Assembly: GCA_943789365.1 (NCBI GenBank)
Contig: CALSTV010000001.1
Span: forward strand, 2,170,001 to 2,234,000
Reading direction: 5' to 3'
Origin: an uncultured Flavobacteriaceae bacterium
GTDB lineage: Bacteria > Bacteroidota > Bacteroidia > Flavobacteriales > Flavobacteriaceae
Length of the DNA stretch: 64,000 nt
The translations under genes and the position numbers were made by a program. The stretch's first letter is position 1. The number at the start of each line of letters is the position of its first letter. Positions 30,628 to 39,571 of the stretch are shown one piece after another. Below the pieces are notes generated by a model. It had not been told where the DNA came from and made no database searches. It saw nothing but the letters and a program-made list of their open reading frames with translations.

Positions 30628-31113
30628 ATGAAAGTAGCAATCATAATGGGGTCTGATTCAGACCTGCCAATCATGCAAGAAGCCATAGATATATTAAACG
30701 AATTTGGGATTGACAATGAAGTCGATATTGTTTCGGCACATAGAACTCCTGAAAAATTAGTTGCGTTTTCAAACAATGCACATTTGAGAGGTGTTTCCGT
30801 TATTATAGCTGGTGCTGGAGGCGCAGCACATTTACCTGGTATGGTGGCCTCTATGAGTCCGTTACCAGTAATAGGTGTGCCCGTAAAATCTAGAAATTCT
30901 ATCGACGGATGGGATTCTGTCTTGTCAATTCTACAAATGCCTGGAGGTGTTCCTGTAGCAACGGTTGCATTGGACGGTGCTAAAAATGCGGGAATCTTAG
31001 CAGCACAAATTATTGGAGCTTCACATCCAGAAGTGTTAGAAACAATAATAGCTTATAAGCAAAGCCTTAAAGAAAAAGTAATTGCTGCCTCTGAAAGAGT
31101 GAAAAAAGCCTAG
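30628..31113 (+). CDS. purE: 5-(carboxyamino)imidazole ribonucleotide mutase PurE
   Basis: A 161-residue PurE, which converts N5-CAIR to CAIR, the step after PurK. The substrate-binding motifs MGSDSDLP near the start, SAHRTPEKL, and GAGGAAHLPGMVAS are intact, and the length matches the family. It forms an operon with purK. No convincing terminator follows in the 158-bp gap. Confidence 0.97.
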   Translation: MKVAIIMGSDSDLPIMQEAIDILNEFGIDNEVDIVSAHRTPEKLVAFSNNAHLRGVSVIIAGAGGAAHLPGMVASMSPLPVIGVPVKSRNSIDGWDSVLSILQMPGGVPVATVALDGAKNAGILAAQIIGASHPEVLETIIAYKQSLKEKVIAASERVKKA

Positions 31114-31271
31114 TAATTATTTTCTTGTGTGTATGCCTTTTTTGGGGCTGCTAGTCTGTTGGTCTGCTGGTCTTTCAGTTCTCTAGTTTTTATGTCTTGT
31201 GTTCTTAGAGAGAGTAGGGTTGTTTAGTCATTTTCATTGAAAATGTGTAAGTTTGGAACTAAATCTATAGA

Positions 31272-32282
31272 ATGAAGACAACACCACAACAATCGTACAC
31301 GGCGAGCAGTAAACGCTATGATAACATGCAATACAGACGAACAGGGAAAAGTGGCTTGTTACTACCTGCACTTTCCTTAGGGCTTTGGCATAATTTCAGT
31401 ACCACAGATAATTTCGAGAATGCAAGAGAAATCTTACATACCGCCTTTGATAATGGAATGACACATTTCGATTTGGCAAACAATTATGGTCCTCCGTACG
31501 GAGGAGCTGAAACCAACTTTGGAGCCATTTTAAAGAAGGATTTTCTGCCCTATCGAGATGAGTTGATAATCTCCACAAAAGCGGGTTACGATATGTGGCC
31601 TGGTCCTTATGGTAATTACGGCTCTCGTAAGTATTTAGTTTCGAGTTTAGATCAAAGTTTGAAACGTATGGGCTTGGAATATGTCGATATCTTCTATCAC
31701 CACCGTCCTGATCCAGAAACTCCTTTAGAAGAAACCATGGGTGCTTTAGATCATATTGTACGACAAGGAAAGGCATTGTACGTTGGGCTTTCAAATTATA
31801 GAGCAGAAGAGGCTAAAAGAGCATTTAAAATTTTAAAAAAATTAGGAACTCCTTGTTTGATACACCAACCTAGGTATAATATGTTAGACCGTTGGGTTGA
31901 GGACGACTTGTTAGCTACATTGGATGAAAACGGAGTAGGTGCAATTGCATTCTCGCCCTTAAAACAAGGTATTTTGACAGATAAGTATTTAAAAGGTTTT
32001 CCTAAAGATTCTCGTGTTGTAAAAGATGGAAGGTACTTGAAAGTCGATCAGGTAGCATCGGAATTAGAACGAATAAAACAATTGAATGCTATTGCCTTGG
32101 AAAGAGGACAAACCTTGGCACAAATGGCGATTTCATGGCTTTTAAAGGACGATCGTATCACTTCTGTGTTAGTAGGCGCCAGTCGAAGTTCTCAGCTGTT
32201 AGATAGTTTAAAAGCTCTGAATAATATAAGATTTGAAAAAGAAACATTGGAAAAGATTGAAATGATTTTAAAAGCATCCTAA
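31272..32282 (+). CDS. Aldo/keto reductase, YghZ-like (L-glyceraldehyde 3-phosphate reductase type)
   Basis: A 336-residue NADPH-dependent reductase. The catalytic tetrad is visible: Asp and Tyr in HFDLANNYGPPYG, Lys in ISTKAGYDMW, and His in FYHHRPDPETP. The cofactor region near the C-terminus (SVLVGASRSSQLLDSLKAL) is intact. The KAGYDMWPGPYGNYGSRKYL stretch and overall length fit the AKR14-type enzymes such as E. coli YghZ. A TAAGTTTG box at 31248-31255 may be its -7 element. The nitroreductase gene begins 2 bp after its stop, so both form an operon probably handling reactive carbonyl or nitro compounds (inference). Confidence 0.9.
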   Translation: MKTTPQQSYTASSKRYDNMQYRRTGKSGLLLPALSLGLWHNFSTTDNFENAREILHTAFDNGMTHFDLANNYGPPYGGAETNFGAILKKDFLPYRDELIISTKAGYDMWPGPYGNYGSRKYLVSSLDQSLKRMGLEYVDIFYHHRPDPETPLEETMGALDHIVRQGKALYVGLSNYRAEEAKRAFKILKKLGTPCLIHQPRYNMLDRWVEDDLLATLDENGVGAIAFSPLKQGILTDKYLKGFPKDSRVVKDGRYLKVDQVASELERIKQLNAIALERGQTLAQMAISWLLKDDRITSVLVGASRSSQLLDSLKALNNIRFEKETLEKIEMILKAS

Positions 32283-32284
32283 AA

Positions 32285-32902
32285 ATGACGGTACAAGAAG
32301 CTATAGAAAAACGGAGAACCTTGAAAGTGCTAAGTGAGAAGAACGTACATGTTACAAACATCCAGGCCGATATTTCAAAAGTTTTAGAAATGGGAGGGAA
32401 GGCACCATTTCACTATATAAATGGCAAGGCCAATATCCAAGAGGTAAGTTCGTTAGCACCCTGGAGGTTTTATGTGCTCGACGGTGAAAGCTGTCGAAAA
32501 CTTGCGGCTTATTATATTGAAAATAATATTGACGGAGGAAAGATTGTCCAGATGTTAAGAGCTGCTCAAAGTTTAATTCAAGTTACATGGACTCCAGAAC
32601 CTACTGAGGATGGAGAAGTGTTGTCTTCGCAAAGAAATATTGAGCATATAGCAGCGACGTCTGCAGCCATTCAAAATATGTTATTGACTGCGACTACTTT
32701 GGGGTATGAGAATTATTGGTCTAGTGGAGGAAGTTTAAGAGAAACACGATTTAAAGAACTGTTGAAAATTCCTTTGGATGAAGCGTTGCTTGGAAGTCTT
32801 TTTGTTTTCGAAAGTGATACGGAGGGTTGTAAAACAAAGAAAGGAGCCTTGCGTGGTAGGCAAGGAGCAGTAGAAAACTATACCATTCATGTAACTTTAT
32901 AA
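32285..32902 (+). CDS. Nitroreductase family protein
   Basis: A 205-residue flavoprotein-like protein of the nitroreductase family. Typical features are the N-terminal VQEAIEKRRTLKVL (FMN-binding Arg), ASAAIQNMLL-like helix (here TSAAIQNMLLTATTLGYENYW) and a C-terminal strand. These FMN enzymes reduce nitroaromatics, quinones or act as dehydrogenases with NAD(P)H. It follows the aldo/keto reductase after 2 bp and is followed by a strong terminator, so the operon has two genes. Confidence 0.85.
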   Translation: MTVQEAIEKRRTLKVLSEKNVHVTNIQADISKVLEMGGKAPFHYINGKANIQEVSSLAPWRFYVLDGESCRKLAAYYIENNIDGGKIVQMLRAAQSLIQVTWTPEPTEDGEVLSSQRNIEHIAATSAAIQNMLLTATTLGYENYWSSGGSLRETRFKELLKIPLDEALLGSLFVFESDTEGCKTKKGALRGRQGAVENYTIHVTL

Positions 32903-32906
32903 AATA

Positions 32907-32945
32907 AAAAAAAGCACCAAGTCAATAAAGACAAGGTGCTTTTTA
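32907..32945. terminator. Bidirectional terminator between nitroreductase and rng
   Basis: AAAAAGCACC and GGTGCTTTTT flank a 16-nt loop, with A-runs on one side and T-runs on the other, so it can serve both convergent genes. Confidence 0.85.
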
Positions 32946-32972
32946 TAGATATGTTTTTGCTAATATTGTACA

Positions 32973-34499
32973 CTATCGAAATTTAAATCGATATTGTAAA
33001 TATTGGTAAGCATCTCTTGGTAATACATTGATCCACTTTTTGTATTTAAAGAACCATTTTATCTGAAGAGAGATAAGTCCTTTGGTAATATAAGAAGCAA
33101 CGAAAGGATGTACATTCAATGTAATCTTTTTGTCTTTGCTTCTGCTTGCTAGAATTCGATTCAATTCTACTTCTAATTTGTCAATCATAACTATTGGAGC
33201 CTCAACCTCCCCGTTAACGTTCGGATTAGGTTCCTTTGTTTTGATATTCATTTCAGAACGTACTCGTTGTCTAGTGATTTGAATCAATCCAAATTTACTA
33301 GGCGGTAATATTTTGTGTTTTGTTCTATCGAGCGCCATTTCTTTTTTCAAATGATCATAGAGCTTTTGTCGGTTTTCATTAGAATGTAGATCAATAAAAT
33401 CTACAACAATGATACCTCCCATGTCTCTCAATCGCAATTGTCGCGCAATTTCTGTTGCGGCAATTAGGTTGACTTCTAACGCAGTTTCTTCTTGAGAATT
33501 TGCTTTGTTAGATCGATTTCCGCTATTTACATCAATAACGTGTAAAGCTTCCGTGTGTTCTATCACAAGATAAGCACCTTTACTCATGGAAACTGTTTTT
33601 CCAAAGGCAGACTTAATTTGTCTTTCAATTCCGTATTTTTCAAAAATAGGAGTTTTTGCTTTGTGCAGTTTTAGAATGGATTGCTTTTCAGGATAAATTT
33701 CACTCAAATAATCATTGATTTCTTCAAACAATGCGTCGTCGTTAGTAACAATACTTGTAAAAGATTCGTTGAGCACATCTCTTAAAATAGAAGAGGCTCT
33801 GTTTAATTCGCTCAGAACTTTTGTCGGTGTCTTTGTGTTGGCAATTTGTGCACACATCGTTTTCCAACGTTCTAATGAATTTTGCAAATCTTTGTCTAGT
33901 TCAGCTACTTTTTTTCCTTGAGCAACAGTTCTCAGAATAACTCCAAAACCAGCAGGTTTAATGCTTTTGGCAAGGCGTTTCAATCGGTCCTTTTCTTTAG
34001 GATCTTCGATTTTTTGAGAAACAGATACTCTTTTAGAAAAAGGCACCAGTACTAGGAATCTACCAGCAATAGAAAGCTCAGAGCTAATTCTTGGGCCTTT
34101 GGTAGAAATAGGTTCTTTAACAACCTGTACAAGTACATTTTGTTTTGACTTTAGAACTTGATCGATACTTCCATTTTTGTTAATTTCTTTTTCAAACTGG
34201 AAGTTTTTTAAAGTGTAATCTTTGTAATTACCTGTACTTACTTTTTTAATGAATTTTGATAACGAAAGGATTTGAGGTCCTAAATCATGGTAATGTAAAA
34301 AGCCATCCTTTGGATAACCAACATTTACGAATGATGCATTCAAACCTGTCAGTATTTTTCCAGTTTTAGCGAGAAAAATATCTCCAACTGAAAATTTATT
34401 GTTGTTTGTTTCGTTATTAAATTCAATAAGTTTCCCATCTTTAAGTAGAGCAAAATCAATATCAGATGAATTTGAACGTATAATTAATTCTAGTTTCAT
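32973..34499 (-). CDS. rng: Ribonuclease G/E family endoribonuclease
   Basis: A 508-residue RNase E/G. Domains: N-terminal S1-type RNA-binding region (about 1-125, with NASFVNVGYPKDGFLHYHD), 5'-sensor/RNase H-like parts, and the DNase I-like catalytic domain with Asp residues in HVIDVNSGNRS and IVVDFIDLHSN. The C-terminal region resembles the small dimer domain. It processes rRNA and degrades mRNA in the cytoplasm. It lies downstream of HU and the small basic protein on the same strand, an arrangement common in Flavobacteriaceae, next to the divergent mutY. The 150-bp leader contains several hairpins. Confidence 0.95.
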   Translation of the reverse strand: MKLELIIRSNSSDIDFALLKDGKLIEFNNETNNNKFSVGDIFLAKTGKILTGLNASFVNVGYPKDGFLHYHDLGPQILSLSKFIKKVSTGNYKDYTLKNFQFEKEINKNGSIDQVLKSKQNVLVQVVKEPISTKGPRISSELSIAGRFLVLVPFSKRVSVSQKIEDPKEKDRLKRLAKSIKPAGFGVILRTVAQGKKVAELDKDLQNSLERWKTMCAQIANTKTPTKVLSELNRASSILRDVLNESFTSIVTNDDALFEEINDYLSEIYPEKQSILKLHKAKTPIFEKYGIERQIKSAFGKTVSMSKGAYLVIEHTEALHVIDVNSGNRSNKANSQEETALEVNLIAATEIARQLRLRDMGGIIVVDFIDLHSNENRQKLYDHLKKEMALDRTKHKILPPSKFGLIQITRQRVRSEMNIKTKEPNPNVNGEVEAPIVMIDKLEVELNRILASRSKDKKITLNVHPFVASYITKGLISLQIKWFFKYKKWINVLPRDAYQYLQYRFKFR

Positions 34500-34519
34500 T
34501 CCGAATAGTTTTAACTACA

Positions 34520-34597
34520 TAAGAACGTATTCTTACATAGATGGATTAAATTTAATACAGGGTAAATACCCATGTAAACTTCAGTTTCCTGAAGTTT
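34520..34597 (-). promoter_or_regulatory. Structured leader of rng with GNRA-capped hairpin
   Basis: Read on the minus strand: a perfect 9-bp stem AAACTTCAG/CTGAAGTTT closed by a GAAA tetraloop (34576-34597), a short GGGT/ACCC stem (34560-34571), and TAAGAA/TTCTTA with a 4-nt loop (34520-34535), the last ending 21 nt before the start codon. No T-tract follows, so this is not a terminator. It may be a processing or autoregulation site for RNase G. Confidence 0.45.
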
Positions 34598-34648
34598 TAA
34601 TTTCAATGAACGTAGTGTTGCGCTAGCAACAAAAATCAGTAACTCTTC

Positions 34649-34738
34649 TTACTTCTTTTTGTGTCTGTTAGCTCTTGCTCTTTTCTTACGTTTGTGTGTA
34701 GAGATCTTAGCTCTCTTTCTTTTTTTACCACTTGGCAT
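34649..34738 (-). CDS. 29-residue basic protein, AURKAIP1/COX24-like (ribosome-associated)
   Basis: A 90-bp gene on the minus strand. The peptide begins MPSGKKRKRAKISTHK and ends RANRHKKK; more than half the residues are Lys, Arg or His. It matches the short conserved Bacteroidota proteins that databases assign to the AURKAIP1/COX24 (mS38, bS22-like) family, to my memory, which are ribosomal small-subunit components. It lies between HU and rng on the same strand with gaps of about 60 and 150 bp. Start and stop are unambiguous. Confidence 0.8.
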   Translation of the reverse strand: MPSGKKRKRAKISTHKRKKRARANRHKKK

Positions 34739-34798
34739 AATTGTACTGTTTTATAAACCTGATTTTTTCACAGGTTTGGTTAATAATGAGTTTAGTAA

Positions 34799-35089
34799 TT
34801 ATTTTACTAATACGTTGTTTTTTACTCCTTCTGCAAATGTTTTTGCAGGTTTAAATGCTGGGATATTGTGAGCAGGAATTTTTATCGTTGTATTCTTTGA
34901 AATGTTTCTTCCTGTTTTTTCAGCTCTTGTTTTAATGATAAAACTTCCAAAACCTCTTAAGTATACGTTATCTCCTTGTTCTAAAGCACCTTTCACCTCG
35001 CTCATAAACGCCTCTACAGTTGCCAATACATCTGCCTTTTCAATTCCTGATTTATCCGAAATACTCGATACGATATCCGCTTTTGTCAT
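34799..35089 (-). CDS. HU/IHF family DNA-binding protein
   Basis: A 96-residue nucleoid protein that bends DNA as a dimer. It shows the family pattern: MTKADIVSSISDKSGI helix pair, the GFGSFIIKTRAEKTGRNI beta arm start, and the IPAHNIPAFKPAK arm with the intercalating proline, then the final helix. Length is standard. Its promoter faces that of mutY in the divergent intergenic region. Confidence 0.95.
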   Translation of the reverse strand: MTKADIVSSISDKSGIEKADVLATVEAFMSEVKGALEQGDNVYLRGFGSFIIKTRAEKTGRNISKNTTIKIPAHNIPAFKPAKTFAEGVKNNVLVK

Positions 35090-35133
35090 TTTGTTCTATT
35101 TTCTGTTGTTTTTGAATAAAAATTTTAAGGGTG

Positions 35134-35161
35134 CAAATATATGACAATTTATCAAGTTCAA
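35134..35161 (-). promoter_or_regulatory. Promoter of the HU gene
   Basis: The minus strand has TATATTTG (35134-35141) with TTG 17 bp upstream (35159-35161). It lies 45 bp upstream of the HU start codon. Confidence 0.65.
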
Positions 35162-35224
35162 AAAGCTAATTCGTTAAAATTTAATGTAATAAATAATGTA
35201 TACTTGCACAATCAAATTAAAAAC

Positions 35225-36268
35225 ATGAATTTTTGTAAAGTATTAGAAGCGTGGTATTTAGACGTAGAGCGAGATTTGCCTTGGAGAAAGAGTTCCAACC
35301 CATATCATGTTTGGTTGTCAGAAATTATACTGCAACAGACGCGCGTATCGCAAGGATTGGAATACTATAATACCTTTGTAGAAACGTTTCCAACAGTGTA
35401 TGATTTGGCTGCTGCAGAAGAAGAAAAAGTGTTGAAATTGTGGCAAGGGCTTGGCTATTATTCAAGAGCGCGAAATTTACACTATTCAGCTAAATATATT
35501 GTAGAACAGTGTTCAGGAGTGTTTCCAACTACCTATAAAGAGCTTTTACAATTGAAAGGAGTTGGTGACTATACAGCATCGGCAATAGCTTCTATATGTT
35601 TTGGTGAACAAACAGCGGTGGTCGACGGAAATGTGTACCGCGTTTTGTCGCGCTACTTTGGTATCGAAACACCTATCAACTCAACACTTGGTATTAAGGA
35701 GTTTAAAGCATTGGCACAGGAACTTTTAAAGACAAATAACCCTGGGAGGTACAATCAGGCAATTATGGAATTTGGAGCCTTGCAATGCAAACCGCAAAGT
35801 CCGAATTGCATACAGTGTCCTTTGCAGACAAAATGTGTTGCGTTGGCAACAAATCAGATTCAGAACTTGCCTGTAAAGGAAAAGAAAGTTAAAGTAAAAA
35901 AGAGATATTTTAATTTTATTGTCTTGCAGACGCCAGATGGAAAAACATGTATAGAACAACGAAAAGGAAAAGGGATTTGGCAAAATTTGTTTCAATTTCC
36001 GTTGATTGAAACTACTACTAGTGTGTCTTTACCACAATTGATTTCAAATGAATCGTTCCAGGAATTGGTGACAGGTAGCACACCCGAAATTCACTTGTTC
36101 AACCGAGAAGAATGGGTACATAAACTGTCGCATCAACATTTGTATACACGTTTTTGGGTGCTTAAGTCAGCGAGTAAACGCAATGATTTATTACCTGTGG
36201 AACGATTAGAAGAGTATCCGGTTCCTAGGTTGATTCATCGTTTTTTGGAAGCTTATGATTTTAATTAA
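35225..36268 (+). CDS. mutY: A/G-specific adenine glycosylase MutY
   Basis: A 347-residue base-excision repair enzyme that removes adenine paired with 8-oxoguanine. I start at the ATG at 35225; an upstream in-frame ATG (35141) overlaps the HU promoter and adds 28 unrelated residues. Present are the catalytic Glu in WLSEIILQQTRV, the helix-hairpin-helix LKGVGDYTASAI with the catalytic Asp in VVDGNVYRVLSR, the 4Fe-4S loop C-x6-C-x2-C-x5-C (CKPQSPNCIQCPLQTKC), and a C-terminal NUDIX-like domain for 8-oxoG recognition. It starts the conserved mutY-ssb-gldE-gldD order of flavobacteria. Confidence 0.96.
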   Translation: MNFCKVLEAWYLDVERDLPWRKSSNPYHVWLSEIILQQTRVSQGLEYYNTFVETFPTVYDLAAAEEEKVLKLWQGLGYYSRARNLHYSAKYIVEQCSGVFPTTYKELLQLKGVGDYTASAIASICFGEQTAVVDGNVYRVLSRYFGIETPINSTLGIKEFKALAQELLKTNNPGRYNQAIMEFGALQCKPQSPNCIQCPLQTKCVALATNQIQNLPVKEKKVKVKKRYFNFIVLQTPDGKTCIEQRKGKGIWQNLFQFPLIETTTSVSLPQLISNESFQELVTGSTPEIHLFNREEWVHKLSHQHLYTRFWVLKSASKRNDLLPVERLEEYPVPRLIHRFLEAYDFN

Positions 36269-36386
36269 TGTTGTATAAACAATACTGCTTTTTGGAGTTC
36301 AATGATATTTTATTTTTTAGAATCCAATGGTTTAATCTGAATGCAATTGAGTTTTTTTTGTTATTTTTGATAGTAAATATGAAGCT

Positions 36387-36803
36387 ATGGCCGGAACCTT
36401 AAATAAAGTAATGCTCATTGGGCATTTAGGAGACGAAGTAAAAGTGCATTACTTTGAAGGAGGAAATGCAATAGGACGCTTTCCTATTGCGACTAATGAA
36501 ACGTATACCAATAAGGAGTCAGGAGAAAAAATTTCAAATACCGAATGGCATAATATTGTTGTACGAAATAGATTGGCTGAAATTTGTGAAAAATACCTTA
36601 CCAAAGGAGATAAGATTTATTGTGAGGGACGCATCAAGACACGTCAGTGGGAACAAGAAGGTGTCAAGCGATATACTACCGAAATTCATGTGGTGGATAT
36701 GACTTTTTTGTCTACAAAGAAAGCAGCATCAAATGACGCTGCCCCAGGAGACAAGGGAGCAAATATACCTCCAAGTCAAATCGAGGATGATTTACCTTTT
36801 TAA
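36387..36803 (+). CDS. ssb: Single-stranded DNA-binding protein
   Basis: A 138-residue SSB. The OB fold spans about 1-110 (NKVMLIGHLGDEVKVHYF, EWHNIVVRNRLAEICEKYL, GDKIYCEGRIKTRQW), then a short linker, then the acidic tip ending DDLPF that recruits repair and replication partners. It follows mutY by 118 bp and precedes gldE by 18 bp, matching the usual flavobacterial order. Confidence 0.96.
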   Translation: MAGTLNKVMLIGHLGDEVKVHYFEGGNAIGRFPIATNETYTNKESGEKISNTEWHNIVVRNRLAEICEKYLTKGDKIYCEGRIKTRQWEQEGVKRYTTEIHVVDMTFLSTKKAASNDAAPGDKGANIPPSQIEDDLPF

Positions 36804-36821
36804 TACTAATTACAATAAGCA

Positions 36822-38117
36822 TTGGATTCAATACCCCTTTATTCTTTTTTAAATCTTGCTTCGCAATGGTATCTTGTTGTTGAAGGAAGTTTACTCTTTT
36901 TTTTGTTGTTTTTATCGGCAATGATATCAGGTGCCGAAGTTGCTTTTTTTTCCTTATCGAAAACAACACTCGATACACTTGAAAAGTCAAATGAGCCAAA
37001 AAACGAATTGGTATTACGATTGTTAAAGCAGCCAAAAAAATTATTAGCAACCATTCTAATAACCAATAATTTTATTAATATATTAACGGTACTCTTGTTT
37101 TCTGTGTTAGGCGGTTATTTTTTGGAAGGCCTCGATAGCGGTATTCGTTTCGTCATTGAATTGGTACTCATAACATTTTTAATTCTTCTCTTTGGTGAAG
37201 TATTGCCAAAAGTATATGCAAACAGAAATGCATTGTCTTTTTCTTTATTCATGGCAAGACCGGTAACCTTCTTAAATACTTTATTAGCTCCTGTAAGTTT
37301 TTTGTTGACGGGTTTGACTGGAATCGTAGAAAAACGCTTGGCAAAAAAGAATACGAACTTGTCCGTAGAAACGCTCTCTCAGGCATTGGAGTTGACATCT
37401 GACGATGCGACTACAAAAGATGAAAAGAATATTTTACAAGGAATTGTCGCTTTTGGAAGTACAGAAACGGTACAGGTAATGAAACCTAGAATTGATATTT
37501 TTGCCATTTCGGATGACATGTCATTTCAAGAAATGCTGGAAAAAATTATCAGTAATGGTTTCTCTAGAAATCCCGTGTATCACGAAAGTATTGATGAAAT
37601 AATAGGTGTGCTTTATGCCAGAGATTTGCTGCCGCATATTGCCAAAAAGGACTTTAATTGGCAAACCTTAGTACGTGCTCCTTTTTTTGTGCCAGAAAAC
37701 AAAAAACTAGATGATTTATTGGCGGAATTCCAAGAAAAGAAAAATCACCTTGCTATTGTAGTAGATGAGTATGGTGGCACCAGTGGATTGGTAACCTTAG
37801 AAGATGTAATTGAGGAGATTGTTGGTGATATCAGTGATGAATATGATGCAGATGATTTGGTTTATTCTAAGCTCGACGCCTCTAATTATATTTTTGAAGG
37901 GAAAACAGCCTTAAAGGACTTTTATAGAGTGGTAGATGTAGACGCAGCTATTTTTGAACCCTTTAAGGGGGAGTCTGAAACCTTGGCAGGTTTTATCCTA
38001 GAAATAACGGGTCGCTTCCCGAAGAAAAATGAAAAAATTAATTTTGAGAATTTTGTATTTCATGTCGAAGCTGTGGACAGAAAAAGAGTAAAACAAGTAA
38101 AAGTGACCTTGCTATGA
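36822..38117 (+). CDS. gldE: Gliding motility-associated protein GldE (TTG start)
   Basis: A 431-residue membrane protein of the CorC/HlyC type: a DUF21 membrane domain (about 20-195, with SAMISGAEVAFFSLS and FGEVLPKVYANR), a CBS domain pair (about 210-330, ending VVDEYGGTSGLVTLEDVIEEI) and a C-terminal transporter-associated domain. In flavobacteria it supports gliding and type IX secretion together with GldD. No ATG lies at the expected place; the TTG at 36822 followed by Asp-Ser-Ile-Pro gives the right N-terminal length. It lies 18 bp after ssb and its stop overlaps the gldD start. Confidence 0.92.
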   Translation: MDSIPLYSFLNLASQWYLVVEGSLLFFLLFLSAMISGAEVAFFSLSKTTLDTLEKSNEPKNELVLRLLKQPKKLLATILITNNFINILTVLLFSVLGGYFLEGLDSGIRFVIELVLITFLILLFGEVLPKVYANRNALSFSLFMARPVTFLNTLLAPVSFLLTGLTGIVEKRLAKKNTNLSVETLSQALELTSDDATTKDEKNILQGIVAFGSTETVQVMKPRIDIFAISDDMSFQEMLEKIISNGFSRNPVYHESIDEIIGVLYARDLLPHIAKKDFNWQTLVRAPFFVPENKKLDDLLAEFQEKKNHLAIVVDEYGGTSGLVTLEDVIEEIVGDISDEYDADDLVYSKLDASNYIFEGKTALKDFYRVVDVDAAIFEPFKGESETLAGFILEITGRFPKKNEKINFENFVFHVEAVDRKRVKQVKVTLL

Positions 38118-38680
38118 TGTTAAAAAAAGTGTGGTTTGGACTTTTTATCGTCTTGTGTCTGCTTCAATCGTGTTCCGATACGCCACTGCCAAAACCAGCA
38201 TCTTATCTTCGGTTGGAATATCCAAGTACGAATTATAGCAGTTTGCAATCCGAAAACCCATACAGTTTTGAGTACCCTACAAATGCAGAGTTAGTACCAA
38301 AGAAAAATAACTGGATGGATATAAAATATCCGGCATTAAAAGCTACTTTGGTACTTAGTTATATGCCTGTAAAAGACAATTTACGCATGTTGTTTGCCGA
38401 TGCAGAAAAACTTACGTTTAAGCATATGATTAAGGCCGATGATATACAATCCATTCCTTTTGAAAATCCTCAAGAAAAAGTGTATGGAAGAATGTTTGAG
38501 GTGTATGGAGATGCCGCTACACAAATTCAGTTTCATGCCACCGATTCAGTAGAACACTTTATGACAGGTGCGTTGTATTTTTACGCAAAACCCAACTACG
38601 ATTCCATATTACCGGCTGTTCATCATGTAAGAAAGGACATTGTACGTTTAATGGAAACCTTACGGTGGAAGAATCATTAG
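38114..38680 (+). CDS. gldD: Gliding motility lipoprotein GldD
   Basis: A 188-residue lipoprotein (lipobox LLQSCSD) required for gliding and type IX secretion in Flavobacterium. The conserved opening after the lipid Cys is PKPASYLRLEYPS, and the rest (NWMDIKYPALKATLVLSY, YGRMFEVYGDAATQIQF, VEHFMTGALYF) fits GldD over its full length. The ATGATG start overlaps the stop codon of gldE, indicating translational coupling. Its last four bases overlap the converging permease gene. Confidence 0.94.
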   Translation: MMLKKVWFGLFIVLCLLQSCSDTPLPKPASYLRLEYPSTNYSSLQSENPYSFEYPTNAELVPKKNNWMDIKYPALKATLVLSYMPVKDNLRMLFADAEKLTFKHMIKADDIQSIPFENPQEKVYGRMFEVYGDAATQIQFHATDSVEHFMTGALYFYAKPNYDSILPAVHHVRKDIVRLMETLRWKNH

Positions 38681-39432
38681 AAAAACCAAAGTTTGATTGC
38701 CATTGCAGAGACCACTACCAGTAGGAATACGCGAATAAAACCATCTCCTTTTTTTACCGAATAACGGCTGGCAAACCAGGCTCCTGTGGAGTTTCCTGCA
38801 GCTAAAGTAAGTCCGTATTTCCAATCTATTTTGTCATTTAGAACGAAAATGAGTACGGCTACCGTAGTATATATAAAAGCAACCGTTACTTTGGTGGCGT
38901 TTGCTTTTACTAAGGTAAATCTGTTGATCATTGGGAGGAGTAGCAACATAACAAATCCAATACCTGCATTGATAAAACCTCCATATATTCCAACAAAGAA
39001 AAATGCAATTATAGAGATCCATAAGTGTTTTCCAGTTGTGCGTTCGGAAAGTGTTTCTGTGATATTGGTGTTTTTTTTAAAAACAATAAGTAATACCACA
39101 ACAATCATGATAATAGAGAGGATTTTATTAAAAGTATCTCCTTTGATATCAATGGCTATTTTTGCACCAATGATAGAGCCTATTAGTGCTGAAGACCCAA
39201 TATAAATACTAAATGGGAAAGTGGTAATTCCTTTGCTTTTAAAACCAGCAACAGAAGATGCAGTTTGAAAAAGTATGGCAATCCTGTTGGTTCCGTTAGC
39301 AATGGCGGCAGGAAGTCCTAAAAAGATCAATAAAGGAAGTGTAAGCAAAGAGCCACCTCCGGCAATGGTATTGATTATTCCGGCAAAAAAACCTACCACA
39401 ACTAACAGTAGCAATTCATATTCAATAATCAT
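38677..39432 (-). CDS. TauE/SafE family permease (probable sulfite/organosulfonate exporter)
   Basis: A 251-residue membrane protein with about eight hydrophobic segments. The two internal repeats with the family glycine motifs are visible: GFFAGIINTIAGGGSLLTLPLL near the N-terminus is the clearest (TauE opening), and GIYGGFINAGIGFVMLLLLP in the second half. Such permeases move sulfite, sulfoacetate or similar anions across the inner membrane. In an organism with many sulfatases a role in sulfur anion export is attractive but inferred. It converges on gldD with a 4-bp overlap. Confidence 0.88.
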   Translation of the reverse strand: MIIEYELLLLVVVGFFAGIINTIAGGGSLLTLPLLIFLGLPAAIANGTNRIAILFQTASSVAGFKSKGITTFPFSIYIGSSALIGSIIGAKIAIDIKGDTFNKILSIIMIVVVLLIVFKKNTNITETLSERTTGKHLWISIIAFFFVGIYGGFINAGIGFVMLLLLPMINRFTLVKANATKVTVAFIYTTVAVLIFVLNDKIDWKYGLTLAAGNSTGAWFASRYSVKKGDGFIRVFLLVVVSAMAIKLWFF

Positions 39433-39571
39433 GCGTTATCCTTTACTTACAAAACTACGCATTTATGGTGGTTTTATCGGTGTTTTATGGAGAATGAAAG
39501 CATATAAAGCGCTTTTAAAATTGTTGTTTTCAGGAGGTAAACTTTTTTTTGTAAAAAAAATAAAAAAAATG

